This document shows positions 16,648 through 25,366 of a stretch of DNA of 64,000 nucleotides, in pieces. Where the stretch lies: contig CAJTOG010000001.1 in assembly GCA_910577575.1 (NCBI GenBank), forward strand, positions 193,654 to 257,653. The letters are read 5' to 3'. Source of the DNA: an uncultured Ruminococcus sp. (GTDB lineage: Bacteria > Bacillota > Clostridia > Oscillospirales > Ruminococcaceae). The notes beneath the pieces were generated by a model that saw only the letters and a list, made by a program, of their open reading frames with translations, was not told the DNA's origin and ran no database searches. Position numbers and translations under genes: made by a program. Each line of letters starts with the position of its first letter. Position 1 is the first letter of the stretch.

Positions 16648-17781
16648 ATGAAATTATTTCAGAAGAAAAAAATACCAAGAGCGGACCCCGAACTTTTTCA
16701 GGCTGAACGTGAAGTCGATGTACCGCTTAATCTGCCTCTTTTGGCTGAACCATTTGAAAAGGAGCTGTTTGACAGATTAAGATATGCTGTGCCTATTATT
16801 GATGCGGCTATCATGAAAATTATTCGTCTTACAGGCGGTTTCAGACTTGTAAGTTCAGATGAACAGTTTCAGGAACAACTTGAACGATTCTGCATTAATG
16901 TGCCTGTTGGACTTCAAAGCAAATCAATAGGCTGTTTTTCTGATACTTTTCTTGATAACCTGCTTACATACGGAAGTGCAGTAGGCGAAATAGTGATTGA
17001 TGAACAGCAGCAGTGTATAGCAGGTCTCTGGAACGGAAATATATCTGATACAGTCATTACATCAGGTTCAGCACCTTTTGAAAGACAGTATGCTGTGAGG
17101 AATATGGATGGTTCACTTAAAAAAATATCTCATCCTGAACGCATTCTTTTTTCATCATTAACCGGTGGTTATTCGCTTTTAAGAGGACTTCCTGCACTCA
17201 GCGGTATTCTTTTAAGAATATATCAGTGTATCGGTCAGAATTTTGACAGGGCAGGAAATATACGCTATGCGGTTACATACAAGCCTAAAGAAAACGGAGA
17301 TTTTGCCTATAGCAAAGAACGTGCCATGCAGATTGCAAAAGAATGGGCAGACGGCATGAACAGTTCAAAATACGGTCATGTCAAGGATTTTGTGGCTGTC
17401 GGAGATATTGATATTAAAGTTATAGGTGCAGACAATCAGCTTTTTGATACAAATGTACCTGTAAGACAGATTCTTGAACAGATAGTTTCAAAATTATCCA
17501 TACCGCCGTTTTTACTTGGATTAAGCTGGAGTACAACTGAAAGAATGTCATCGCAGCAGGCGGATATTTTAACGTCTGAACTTGAATATTATCGTCGTCT
17601 TATCACGCCCATTTTATGTGAAATAGGTGATTCTTATTTATGTTCTGTAGGGGCGGACGCAGTATGTTCAGTTGAATGGGAAAACATAAATCTTCAGGAT
17701 GAAGAATCACTTGCAGAGGCAAGACTTAAAAATGCACAGGCTGCTGAAATTGAAGCACGTCTGAAAAATAATGAAAATTAA
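16648..17781 (+). CDS. Phage portal protein
   Basis: 377 aa. The portal ring is the DNA entry channel of the capsid. The sequence has the portal pattern: N-terminal variable part, LTYGSAVGEIVID near residue 110, and a helical crown region with ERMSSQQADILTSELEYYRR near 300. It is shorter than many portals (400-500 aa). The tail is helical and charged. AAGGAG precedes the ATG; the spacing to the terminase is 15 bases. Confidence 0.82.
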   Translation: MKLFQKKKIPRADPELFQAEREVDVPLNLPLLAEPFEKELFDRLRYAVPIIDAAIMKIIRLTGGFRLVSSDEQFQEQLERFCINVPVGLQSKSIGCFSDTFLDNLLTYGSAVGEIVIDEQQQCIAGLWNGNISDTVITSGSAPFERQYAVRNMDGSLKKISHPERILFSSLTGGYSLLRGLPALSGILLRIYQCIGQNFDRAGNIRYAVTYKPKENGDFAYSKERAMQIAKEWADGMNSSKYGHVKDFVAVGDIDIKVIGADNQLFDTNVPVRQILEQIVSKLSIPPFLLGLSWSTTERMSSQQADILTSELEYYRRLITPILCEIGDSYLCSVGADAVCSVEWENINLQDEESLAEARLKNAQAAEIEARLKNNEN

Positions 17782-17804
17782 TTTATTTTATGGAGGATAA
17801 AATT

Positions 17805-18761
17805 ATGTATAATGATATTAAACTTGAAAAAGGTATGTATAATCTCAGCGGAAAAAATTTTACATCAGTACTTGAAGAACTTGACCCGTCGGCAGCTTAC
17901 ATCGGTACAGACCTTGAACCGCTTGATGCTTTTGAAAGACAGCTCAAACGCTATAATATTAAGGTAAATGGTGAAAACTGCGACAGGGTTGAAAAATTTT
18001 TCAATACAACGGATACAGCAGTACTTTTCCCTGAATATGTAAAAAGATGTATTTCAAAGGGCTTTGATGAAACAGTTCTTTCATCAGTTACAGCAGCTCA
18101 GACAATATGTGAAAGCAGTCAGTATCTTGGTTGTACAATGATTGACAATGCTGAATATGAGACAACTGCACAGGCAGCTTCTTTTCCTGTTGCAGATGTA
18201 AGAGAGGGTACAACAGCTGTTTCACTTGAAAAATTCGGCAGGGTAATAAACGCATCATATGAGGCGATAAGAAAACAGCGCCTTGAAGTTTTCGGAGTAA
18301 TGTTAAGAAGTATCGGTGTAAAACTTGCATTGTCAGTAGTAAGGAAAGCAATGGCAGTACTTGCAAGGGATGCACAAAGCATTACAGTTTCATCTCTCAC
18401 TTATTCGAGTCTTGCAGAGCTTTATGGCAGCTTTGACTGTTTTGATATGACAACAATTATTGCAAATCCGGCGGCTGCATCTGTAATTGCAGCAATGGAA
18501 CAGCTTTCTGATACAAGAAAAGATGCCGACGGAAAGCTCATACTTCCATTCGGTTCAGAATTAGTTAAAACATCTGCCGTTGATGAAAATATAATTATTG
18601 GTATTGACAGAAATTATGCACTTGAATTTATTACAAGTTCCGGACTTGTTCTTGAAACAGATAAACTTATTGACAGACAGCTTGACCAGATTACAGTATC
18701 AATAAGCTGTGGATTCAGAAAGATTATACCGGAAGCTGTAAAGAAAATTACAATTTCATAA
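17805..18761 (+). CDS. Major capsid-like protein
   Basis: 318 aa from ATG 17805 (GGAGG at 17792-17796). Its location after the portal and features such as FPVADVREGTTAVSLEKFGRVINAS and a C-terminal ITVSISCGFRKIIPEA are typical of HK97-fold coat proteins. The family's long N-terminal scaffold (delta domain) is not obvious. The protease gene follows instead of preceding it, which is not the usual order. The exact capsid family needs a structure-based comparison. Confidence 0.72.
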   Translation: MYNDIKLEKGMYNLSGKNFTSVLEELDPSAAYIGTDLEPLDAFERQLKRYNIKVNGENCDRVEKFFNTTDTAVLFPEYVKRCISKGFDETVLSSVTAAQTICESSQYLGCTMIDNAEYETTAQAASFPVADVREGTTAVSLEKFGRVINASYEAIRKQRLEVFGVMLRSIGVKLALSVVRKAMAVLARDAQSITVSSLTYSSLAELYGSFDCFDMTTIIANPAAASVIAAMEQLSDTRKDADGKLILPFGSELVKTSAVDENIIIGIDRNYALEFITSSGLVLETDKLIDRQLDQITVSISCGFRKIIPEAVKKITIS

Positions 18762-18781
18762 GCAAAAAAATGTGCTTTATG

Positions 18782-18801
18782 CCTCCCCGATTATGGGGAG
18801 G
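18782..18801 (+). other. GC-rich hairpin between capsid and protease genes
   Basis: CCTCCCC (18782-18788), six-base loop, GGGGAGG (18795-18801): a perfect 7-bp GC-rich stem in AT-rich surroundings. There is no T-run. It may stabilise the 3' end of capsid mRNA or reduce downstream expression. The right arm also resembles a ribosome site, but the following GTG opens only four codons. Confidence 0.6.
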
Positions 18802-18837
18802 ATATAAAGTGAAAAAAATATAAACAGGAGTATGATT

Positions 18838-19665
18838 ATGAATAAGGAAATTCTTGATAAAATAAATAAATTTACAAGACGTGAATTCAGTGAAGAAGAA
18901 ATATATGTTTTTTCTGTTATTCTGTGTGATAATGATATAGACCGTGATTATGAATGTTTTTCAGATAAGGCACTTGAACAGCTGAAAGAGCTTTTTATTG
19001 GGAAAACAGGTATTTTTGACCACAATGCAAGTACTTCAAATCAGAATGCACGTATATTTGAAACTGAAATTATTGTTGACGATGAACGCAGAACCGGAAA
19101 CGGCAGTATATACAAATATCTCAAAGCATCAGCATATATGGTTCGTACTGATGAAAATAAAAATCTCATTGCTGAGATTGACGGCGGAATAAAAAAGGAA
19201 GTAAGCATATCATGTTCGGCAAGTAAGCGTATATGTTCTGTCTGTGGAATTGATAAGGCTAAGACTGGCTGTAATCATACAAAGGGGAAAATATTTGACG
19301 GGAAATTATGTTATGTTATTCTTGATGACATATCTGATGCTTATGAATGGAGTTTTGTAGCAGTACCTGCTCAGGTCAATGCAGGAGTTACCAAGAAATT
19401 CAGTGAAGAATCATCTTTTAAGTTGCCTGTTATTGCAGATACAAATAAAGATAATGAAAAGCTCCGTTTTGAAATTCGTCGTCTTGCATTTTTCAAGGGA
19501 GGCAGGACTGCTGCCGAATCAGCTGCACTTTCAGCAAAGTCCATGAATACATCGCAGCTTCTTAATCTCAAAAAAATGTATGAGCATATTTTGGGGAGAA
19601 GAAGTACTGAAATTCAGCTTAAGCCTGAGTCAGAAAAAAAGCAGACGGAATCATATAAAGTCTGA
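18838..19665 (+). CDS. Phage prohead protease-like protein
   Basis: 275 aa. It resembles Caudovirales prohead serine proteases. FDHNAST near residue 60 would hold the catalytic His, KKEVSISCS near 120 the catalytic Ser, and YEWSFVAVPAQVNAG near 175 the conserved end of the protease core. AGGAG (18826-18830) supports ATG 18838 over the ATG at 18832. Residues 125-145 contain a CSVCG...GCNH cluster that could bind zinc. It would mature the capsid next door. Confidence 0.72.
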   Translation: MNKEILDKINKFTRREFSEEEIYVFSVILCDNDIDRDYECFSDKALEQLKELFIGKTGIFDHNASTSNQNARIFETEIIVDDERRTGNGSIYKYLKASAYMVRTDENKNLIAEIDGGIKKEVSISCSASKRICSVCGIDKAKTGCNHTKGKIFDGKLCYVILDDISDAYEWSFVAVPAQVNAGVTKKFSEESSFKLPVIADTNKDNEKLRFEIRRLAFFKGGRTAAESAALSAKSMNTSQLLNLKKMYEHILGRRSTEIQLKPESEKKQTESYKV

Positions 19666-19680
19666 CAGAGGTGATAAAGT

Positions 19681-20049
19681 ATGGATATAAATATAGATTC
19701 AATATGTTCACTGTTCAGATTTTTTTCAGGAGAAGATTCGGAAGAAAACAAGAATTTTATTATTCTTGCAAAAAAAGAAACTGAAAGAATGCTGCTTCCT
19801 GATGTTCAGGAAGATGAAAGAATAAATTTTCTTTGTGCAGCAATAGCCAATTATCGTTATCAGCAGGCAAAAGCGGCTTCAGATGCTTGTGAATATACTT
19901 ATACAGGTAAAATGAATTCAAATAAAAAGAATAATATACTTGTTTTTGCTGAAAGTATGCTAAGGGATTATTATCAGCTTTGCAGTGATATTATAAAACC
20001 GCAGAATTTTGTGTTTATGGGTTTTTCATCGTCTGATGAAACTGAATAA
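19681..20049 (+). CDS. Phage head-tail connector-like protein
   Basis: 122 aa, mostly helical, with EDERINFLCAAIANYRYQQAKAA in the middle. Size, helicity and position straight after the head genes match gp6/adaptor-type connectors, but I see no diagnostic motif. AGAGGTGAT ribosome site. The call is by position. Confidence 0.5.
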   Translation: MDINIDSICSLFRFFSGEDSEENKNFIILAKKETERMLLPDVQEDERINFLCAAIANYRYQQAKAASDACEYTYTGKMNSNKKNNILVFAESMLRDYYQLCSDIIKPQNFVFMGFSSSDETE

Positions 20050-20074
20050 TTTAAAAAAAGCGGAGTAACTGAAA

Positions 20075-20482
20075 ATGATGGATATTATTAACAGAATAAA
20101 GCAGGAGCTTACCAAAAACGGTACAGAGGATGTTTACAGTGCATTTGATGCTATACCTGTTTCATCAAAGGGAAATTTCTTTACCATTATCGGTTTCAGG
20201 AATTTTGAATCTCTTACCCCAATATATTCGCAGTATACAATTTATATACCATTTAGGGCAGAACTTGAGATTACTGTAACAGCTCCGAAGAATGTAACGA
20301 TGGAGGAGATTTATAATTATTATGAAATAAAGATAGGGAAAATAATTGACAGTATTTGTGGTCTTACAAACAATATCTGCCGTATGTCTGTAAAGCCGGA
20401 TAACAGTATAAATGGATTTATTCTTTCAGTTGGTCTTTCTCTGGAAGGAATGAAGAAAATCGAGAGAGAAACGGAGATATAG
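20075..20482 (+). CDS. Probable phage tail completion/terminator protein
   Basis: 135 aa with alternating strands and helices. Small proteins at this location usually close the tail or join it to the head. There is no signature motif. GGAG at 20062-20065 precedes two adjacent ATGs (20075, 20078). The stop overlaps the spacing of the next gene. Confidence 0.45.
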   Translation: MMDIINRIKQELTKNGTEDVYSAFDAIPVSSKGNFFTIIGFRNFESLTPIYSQYTIYIPFRAELEITVTAPKNVTMEEIYNYYEIKIGKIIDSICGLTNNICRMSVKPDNSINGFILSVGLSLEGMKKIERETEI

Positions 20483-20484
20483 TG

Positions 20485-20868
20485 ATGGAGATTTTTAATC
20501 AGGAAGCTATACTTGTCAAAATAGGTTTTATGAATCTTTACTGTGAGAGTTTCAAAATAGAGGCAATGACTTCACTTACTGAACAGCCGACAATTAGCGG
20601 TAAAAGCCGGATAACAAATAAATTCAAAAAGGCAACAAAGCTTACATTTAGGGGAAGAGTTTATGATGAGGGTAATCCGATGTATTTTATTGCTATTGCG
20701 AATAATTATGTCAGTTCAAATGTATCAGAAGTAAAATATAGGAATATTAATCTGACTAACTGTATAATAACCGGATTTTCTGCTGAGGAATCAGGCAATG
20801 GGATTTTAAGCGTTACAATTACCTTAACAACAAATGACATAATAAATTATAAACCGGAGGAACAATAA
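20485..20868 (+). CDS. Phage tail-associated protein, unassigned
   Basis: 127 aa, beta-rich (KATKLTFRGRVYDE; SVTITLTTNDI). The ATG at 20485 is preferred over the GTG at 20482 because of ACGGAGA at 20471-20477. Just before a gpD/hub-like gene, it could be a small tail-assembly protein (gpU position) or a short tube protein. It cannot be resolved from sequence. Confidence 0.45.
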   Translation: MEIFNQEAILVKIGFMNLYCESFKIEAMTSLTEQPTISGKSRITNKFKKATKLTFRGRVYDEGNPMYFIAIANNYVSSNVSEVKYRNINLTNCIITGFSAEESGNGILSVTITLTTNDIINYKPEEQ

Positions 20869-21813
20869 ATGTTGGGATTAACATTTCTGCTTTTCAAGCG
20901 TCCTGATAATACTGAAAGCCGGGCAAATGTTATTTTTAATTTTCAGTTTGTAAAGGAGGCCTATACACCATATACTAAAATGAATGCGGTTTTTGCAGTT
21001 GAGGAGAATCCCTTTATCCCATTAAGTTTACCTTATGAGTATTCAGAGGTGTTTCTGAATGTCGGTGGCTGCAATGTGCATCATGGTATAATAGATTCTT
21101 TTAAAATAGTAACAGAGCATGGAGTAAAGAAGGGAATTATCACATCAAGGGGTTTTACGTCACTTCTTCTTGACAATCAGCTTGAACCGGGTCTTTATAT
21201 GAATATGTCAATAGACAAACTTATAGATGAATATTATCATATTCCATATGTAACTCATGAAAAAGGAGAAACAGAAAATTATATTTATATAAAAAGAGGA
21301 ACATCAATGTGGGATGCAGTGGTAAGTCTTGCATATAAGCTTTATAATACATATCCCTATATAAATGGGCAGAATAAGATAATGCTTATGGCAGGTACAC
21401 CTAAAAAGGAACTTGTATTGAATGATGACAGTCTTCTGAATTATGGAACTGAAGTAAATACAAGACGGTTTGTGAGTGATTTTCATATGGAAGATATTGA
21501 CGGAATATATGGAAATTTTGACTTTCATAATTTACAGGCAGAGGAAAAGAATATAGTAAGAAACAAATATTTTGATTTTGACAGGCGTTTTTTTTATGAG
21601 CCTGAAAAAGCTTCTCAATTTCGTAATGATATAGCAATGCGGAGCTGGAAAAGAACTTTCTGTACTTATATCGGTTACAATAACGAAGATTTATATGATA
21701 CTGTTTCATTTAACGGTATAGTAAACAGGCGGATAAAATCAATAAAAATAACAGGTGACAGAAAAGGCATACAGACTGAATTGAGTGTATATGATGATGG
21801 TTTCATGCAGTAA
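20869..21813 (+). CDS. Phage tail hub / late control D-like protein
   Basis: 314 aa. Features resemble gpD/XkdQ-type baseplate hub proteins: an N-terminal beta region with EVFLNVGGCNVHHGIIDS, a middle DKLIDEYYHI, then YIKRGTSMWDAVVSLAYKLY (LysM-like or hub helix) and a C-terminal strand-rich part with RRIKSIKITGDRKG. GGAGG precedes the ATG; the previous stop is adjacent. It is the last gene of the module, and no tail fibre or lysin follows. Confidence 0.6.
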   Translation: MLGLTFLLFKRPDNTESRANVIFNFQFVKEAYTPYTKMNAVFAVEENPFIPLSLPYEYSEVFLNVGGCNVHHGIIDSFKIVTEHGVKKGIITSRGFTSLLLDNQLEPGLYMNMSIDKLIDEYYHIPYVTHEKGETENYIYIKRGTSMWDAVVSLAYKLYNTYPYINGQNKIMLMAGTPKKELVLNDDSLLNYGTEVNTRRFVSDFHMEDIDGIYGNFDFHNLQAEEKNIVRNKYFDFDRRFFYEPEKASQFRNDIAMRSWKRTFCTYIGYNNEDLYDTVSFNGIVNRRIKSIKITGDRKGIQTELSVYDDGFMQ

Positions 21814-21865
21814 CGGATTTGTTTGTTCATGAATATAATAATAAAAAAACTACAATGAGGCAAAT

Positions 21866-22102
21866 ATGAAACCTGAAATAAATCTGAGTCAGCTTAAGGA
21901 GGGAGAAAGCTGTATAATAAAGAGACTTGAAATGAACGGAGATATGCGTTGCCGTCTCAGTGAGCTTGGTTTTATAAGCGGAACAAAAATAATTTGTCTG
22001 CAAAAGAGCTTTTCAGGTGACCCTACAGCATATTTTGTTAAGGGAGCAGTAATTGCTCTCCGTAAGGCTGATACATCAAAAATAAAAATAGCTGTCCCAT
22101 AA
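21866..22102 (+). CDS. feoA: FeoA-type SH3 domain protein
   Basis: 78 aa, the whole length of a FeoA domain, with the typical RRLSELGFISGT-like stretch (CRLSELGF) and a C-terminal GAVIALRKADTSKIKI. FeoA assists the ferrous iron transporter FeoB in the cytosol, but no feoB is nearby. It starts 52 bases after the phage module and may be transcribed with it. Confidence 0.85.
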   Translation: MKPEINLSQLKEGESCIIKRLEMNGDMRCRLSELGFISGTKIICLQKSFSGDPTAYFVKGAVIALRKADTSKIKIAVP

Positions 22103-22117
22103 GAGACAGCTATTTTT
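22084..22117 (+). terminator. Bidirectional terminator between feoA and fakA
   Basis: AAAAATAGCTGTC (22084-22096) and GACAGCTATTTTT (22105-22117) are perfect complements (13 bp, 8-base loop). A-run and T-run allow use on both strands. It overlaps the feoA stop and ends 1 base before the fakA stop. Confidence 0.92.
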
Positions 22118-22118
22118 A

Positions 22119-23771
22119 TTATTCAACTGAAATAATGTAGTAATATACAGGTTGACCTCCATTAATCAGCATGATTTCAATTTTGTCATTGAGCTTTGAA
22201 AGAAGAGTTTGCTGAAGTAATTCGGCTGTTTCCTCTGTAACATCAGAACCATAGATTATAGTGACGTAATTTGCACCGCTTCTGGCAAGTTTTTTAGTAA
22301 GTTTGAAGGCAGCCTTATTTATATCCTTGTCGGTAAATGAAAGCTTGCCGTTATCAAGGGCGAGAATTTCTCCTTCTTTAATAGAATGGCCCTCAAATTC
22401 GGAATCACGTGCAGCAAAGGTTATAAGACCTGTTGAAACTTTTTCAAATGCCTTTGTCATATTTATTCTGTTTTCTGAAAGACCCGAATACTCATCAAAT
22501 GCCATCATGGCAGCTATACCCTGCGGAATAGTTCTTGTTTGAAGAACGCATACATTTTTACTGGTAAGTTTGACAGCCTGTTCGGCAGCCATAATAATGT
22601 TTTTGTTATTGGGGAGAATAAAAACGGTTTTTGCAGGAGTAGCAAGAATAGCCCTGAGAATATCGTCAGTAGACGGATTCATAGTCTGTCCGCCTTTTAC
22701 AACGAAATCAGCCCCCAAATCATTGAAAAGTGAAACAAGACCATGACCGGCGGCAACAGCAACAAAACCGAATTCCTTTTCAGGTTCGGCAGTCTTGAAG
22801 CCTGCTTTCAATTCGTTTGCTTCATTTACTTTTTCTTCATGCTGGATACGCATGTTTTCTATTTTTGGACGGGGATCATTTACAAAACATCCAAATTCAA
22901 GAGCTTTCTGAAGTACATTTCCGGGATTGTCAGTATGAACATGAACCTTGATAATTTTTTTATCATCAACAACTACAACGCAGTCTCCGACAGTTTCAAG
23001 ATATGCACGAAGCATGAAAGGGTCAGGGCAATTTTCATGTTTATTCAGCATAAATTCGGTGCAATATGTATAAGTGATATTATCATCATATTGACTTACA
23101 GCAGTTTCAAATGAATCTTCTGAAATATTACTGTCAATTTTTTCAGCCGGAACAGCAATTTCCCCGCCTGCAAAAATATCACTCATGGCACGGAGAATAA
23201 TAGTGAATCCCATGCCTCCGGCATCAACAACTCCTGCTTTTTTGAGCTGCGGAAGCATATCAGTAGTTTTTGCAAGAACAGCTTCTGCTTCATTGCATAC
23301 ATCATTCCAGAAAATAATATCACTGCTCACAGATAAAGCTGATTCTCCGGCTTTTTCAGCAGCAGCTTTTGACACTGTAAGTATAGTTCCTTCAGCAGGT
23401 TTCATAACTGCCTTATATGCAGCCTGCACGCCTGAATCAAGGGCGTTTGCGAAATCTTCACAGCCAGCTTCTGAAAGTCCGGAAAGACCTTTTGAGATTC
23501 CACGGAAAATAAGTGAGAGTATAACTCCGGAATTTCCTCTTGCACCACGCAAAAGAGCGGAAGCAGTAACAGAGGCAGCTTCTGAAATTGGTGTAAGGTC
23601 GGACATTCTTTTAAGCTCTTCAACAGCATTTCCGATAGTCATGGACATATTAGTCCCTGTATCACCGTCAGGAACAGGATAAACATTAAGCTCGTCAACT
23701 TCACGTTTTCTGTTATTTATAGTAATGGCAGCAGAGATGACAGCATCTCTGAGCATAGCACCGTTAATCAT
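22119..23771 (-). CDS. fakA: Fatty acid kinase subunit A (YloV/FakA)
   Basis: 550 aa. FakA phosphorylates fatty acids held by a FakB protein, feeding exogenous fatty acids into phospholipid synthesis. The N-terminal DhaL/DAK2 nucleotide domain shows NVYPVPDGDTGTNM with the Mg-binding Asp residues and RGARGNSGVILS. The C-terminal part is the FakA-type domain. GGGAGG before ATG 23771 places the start; the ORF extends upstream without support. asp23 lies upstream, as in Bacillus yloU-yloV. Confidence 0.92.
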   Translation of the reverse strand: MINGAMLRDAVISAAITINNRKREVDELNVYPVPDGDTGTNMSMTIGNAVEELKRMSDLTPISEAASVTASALLRGARGNSGVILSLIFRGISKGLSGLSEAGCEDFANALDSGVQAAYKAVMKPAEGTILTVSKAAAEKAGESALSVSSDIIFWNDVCNEAEAVLAKTTDMLPQLKKAGVVDAGGMGFTIILRAMSDIFAGGEIAVPAEKIDSNISEDSFETAVSQYDDNITYTYCTEFMLNKHENCPDPFMLRAYLETVGDCVVVVDDKKIIKVHVHTDNPGNVLQKALEFGCFVNDPRPKIENMRIQHEEKVNEANELKAGFKTAEPEKEFGFVAVAAGHGLVSLFNDLGADFVVKGGQTMNPSTDDILRAILATPAKTVFILPNNKNIIMAAEQAVKLTSKNVCVLQTRTIPQGIAAMMAFDEYSGLSENRINMTKAFEKVSTGLITFAARDSEFEGHSIKEGEILALDNGKLSFTDKDINKAAFKLTKKLARSGANYVTIIYGSDVTEETAELLQQTLLSKLNDKIEIMLINGGQPVYYYIISVE

Positions 23772-23813
23772 AAAACCTCCCGAATTATTTATAATCAAAG
23801 ATAATAAAACAGT

Positions 23814-24170
23814 TTAACAATTCATATCATCAACATAGACATTTATTTTATTTACATTTATGCCGACAGTGTCTTCGACTGTAAAAGTAACTTTATGGGT
23901 AATGCTTTTTACAGCAGCAGAAATATTAGTGCCATAAGTGACTTTGATATGCAAATCGACAGAAAGGCTTCCGTTTTTATCTATGTGGACGGCAACACCT
24001 TTGCTTTTGCAGAATCTTTCTCCTGTAAGAGCAGAAACAGCTGAACGGAATGCAGTTATACTGCTGACATCTGCAACGCCAAAACAACTGCATACAGCAT
24101 TGCGGATAAGTTCAGTAAGACATTTTTCAGAAACGGAAATTTTACCGATATGATTTTCAATAGTGACCAT
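23814..24170 (-). CDS. Asp23/Gls24 family protein (YloU-like)
   Basis: 118 aa. Asp23/Gls24 proteins are small alpha/beta envelope-stress-related proteins. The pattern GKISVSEKCLTELIRNAVCSCFGVADV at the start and VHIDKNGSLSVDLHIKVTYG in the middle fits. The start is ATG 24170, with AAGGAAG 10 bases upstream; the GTG at 24179 is too close to that site. It is co-transcribed with fakA from the promoter at 24201-24229. Confidence 0.88.
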   Translation of the reverse strand: MVTIENHIGKISVSEKCLTELIRNAVCSCFGVADVSSITAFRSAVSALTGERFCKSKGVAVHIDKNGSLSVDLHIKVTYGTNISAAVKSITHKVTFTVEDTVGINVNKINVYVDDMNC

Positions 24171-24200
24171 AAAGCACACTTCCTTTTACAAATATATTTT

Positions 24201-24229
24201 ATTATATCATATAATTTTATGATTTACAA
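24201..24229 (-). promoter_or_regulatory. Sigma-A promoter for asp23-fakA
   Basis: On the minus strand: TTGTAA (24224-24229), 17-bp spacer, TATAAT (24201-24206). It lies about 30 bases before the asp23 start. Confidence 0.78.
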
Positions 24230-24311
24230 TAGCTAATTATAATTTTTTATTCTGTTTCTTAATAAATATTATTATTCATTTGTATAAAGTATCATATTCA
24301 GCGTCATAGTA

Positions 24312-24560
24312 TTATATATTGTTGATTTTTATCAAATCTGAATATTTTTTATAATTATCAGGGTCAAATTTCTCATAGTTAAAAAGCGGGCTGTCTGCAA
24401 TATCAGCTTCAGCATGACACTGTATTTTCCATATATATTCTGAATTTACAAATGTCTACATAATAAAAGCCATATTGAATTTTACATTTTATTGTATATA
24501 AAATCAGATTGTCCTTGCTGTCAAGATATTTTATATCACGCAGTGTTTCATAAATGTTAT
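24312..24560 (-). pseudogene. Frameshifted remnant of an unknown small gene
   Basis: The 393-base gap between asp23 and the methyltransferase carries, on the minus strand, a frame reading LRDIKYLDSKDNLILYTIK...QYGFYYVD. It appears to continue after a frame change as NSEYIWKIQCHAEADIADSP and EKFDPDNYKKYSDLIK to a TAA at 24312. There is no ATG or ribosome site. It is probably a decayed gene once downstream of the methyltransferase; family not known. Confidence 0.4.
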
Positions 24561-24563
24561 TTT

Positions 24564-25349
24564 TTATTTCTTTTTAAGTTCAGCAACAGCACCATAATGT
24601 AAAATTTCAAATTCAGCAGGAGCAATTTCAGCAAGTAATTTTTTGTGTTCTTCCTCCCACATGGCAATTTCCGGTTCTGTAAGCGATGCTCCGATTCCAC
24701 GGCAGGCTTTGATGCGTCCATGCCAGCTATCACGGGTGAAGGAGATTTTTATGGGGTATTCCTCATGATAGACAAGACTGAATTTTTCTTTATAACAGTC
24801 CGGTATGGCAATCGGATGGATTGTTTCTCCTGAACCGCTCCATTCAGGATTATATTTCAGTATCAGATTTTCGCTTGCACCTGCAATTTTATCTTCAAAG
24901 GGCAGCCATGCCATATATAAAACAAGAATACTTCCCTTATGTTTAAGCATACGATAAAATCTGGGCATAACAACTTCATGGTTAAAGTACCAGAAACATT
25001 GACAGGCAGTGATTACATCAAAAGAGTTATCACTGAAATTTATATTTTCAGCAGAAATTGCAAAATATTTAATATCCATATTTTTTGATAATAATTCGGC
25101 TTGTCTGATTTGATTTTCTGAAATATCTGTAGCTGTCCAATTTGCACCGTAATGATACATATTTCTTGGCAGAACGCCGGTTCCTGTTCCTATGTCAAGA
25201 ATATTCTGACCGTTTATACACAGATTGCGGAAAATGATTTTTTCATAAAATTCCGGCGGATATATGTCACGGAATTTTGCATAATCCAATGATGTTCTTC
25301 CCCAGTCAAAAGGTTTTCCGCTGTCTATATTTTTATCAATGATTTTCAA
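24564..25349 (-). CDS. Class I SAM-dependent methyltransferase
   Basis: 261 aa. The SAM-binding motif ILDIGTGTGVLPRNM lies near residues 50-64, followed by ATDISENQ, and FDVITACQCFWYFNH near 110 is typical of the Methyltransf_11 group. The substrate is unknown. The TTG start at 25349 has a strong AAGGAGGGG site. It begins 17 bases after recG and is probably co-transcribed with it. Confidence 0.85.
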   Translation of the reverse strand: MKIIDKNIDSGKPFDWGRTSLDYAKFRDIYPPEFYEKIIFRNLCINGQNILDIGTGTGVLPRNMYHYGANWTATDISENQIRQAELLSKNMDIKYFAISAENINFSDNSFDVITACQCFWYFNHEVVMPRFYRMLKHKGSILVLYMAWLPFEDKIAGASENLILKYNPEWSGSGETIHPIAIPDCYKEKFSLVYHEEYPIKISFTRDSWHGRIKACRGIGASLTEPEIAMWEEEHKKLLAEIAPAEFEILHYGAVAELKKK

Positions 25350-25366
25350 TATTACCCCTCCTTGTT

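Larger units (their letters stand above)
14910..21813 (+). mobile_element. Compact phage morphogenesis module (remnant or domesticated)
   Basis: Nine co-directional genes encode DNA-packaging, head and tail-hub functions in phage order: small terminase, large terminase, portal, capsid, protease, connector, tail completion, a tail protein and a hub. No integrase, repressor, replication, tail tube, tape measure or lysis gene is present, and no att-like repeats were seen in the flanks. All frames are intact with good ribosome sites. Codon use looks like the host's. It is bounded by a terminator on the left and feoA on the right. It could be a prophage remnant or a domesticated particle such as a gene transfer agent. 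Confidence 0.75.

Noticed and set aside
23185..23682. 165-codon open frame opposite fakA
   Set aside because: It mirrors the fakA coding frame, has no ribosome site and resembles no family.
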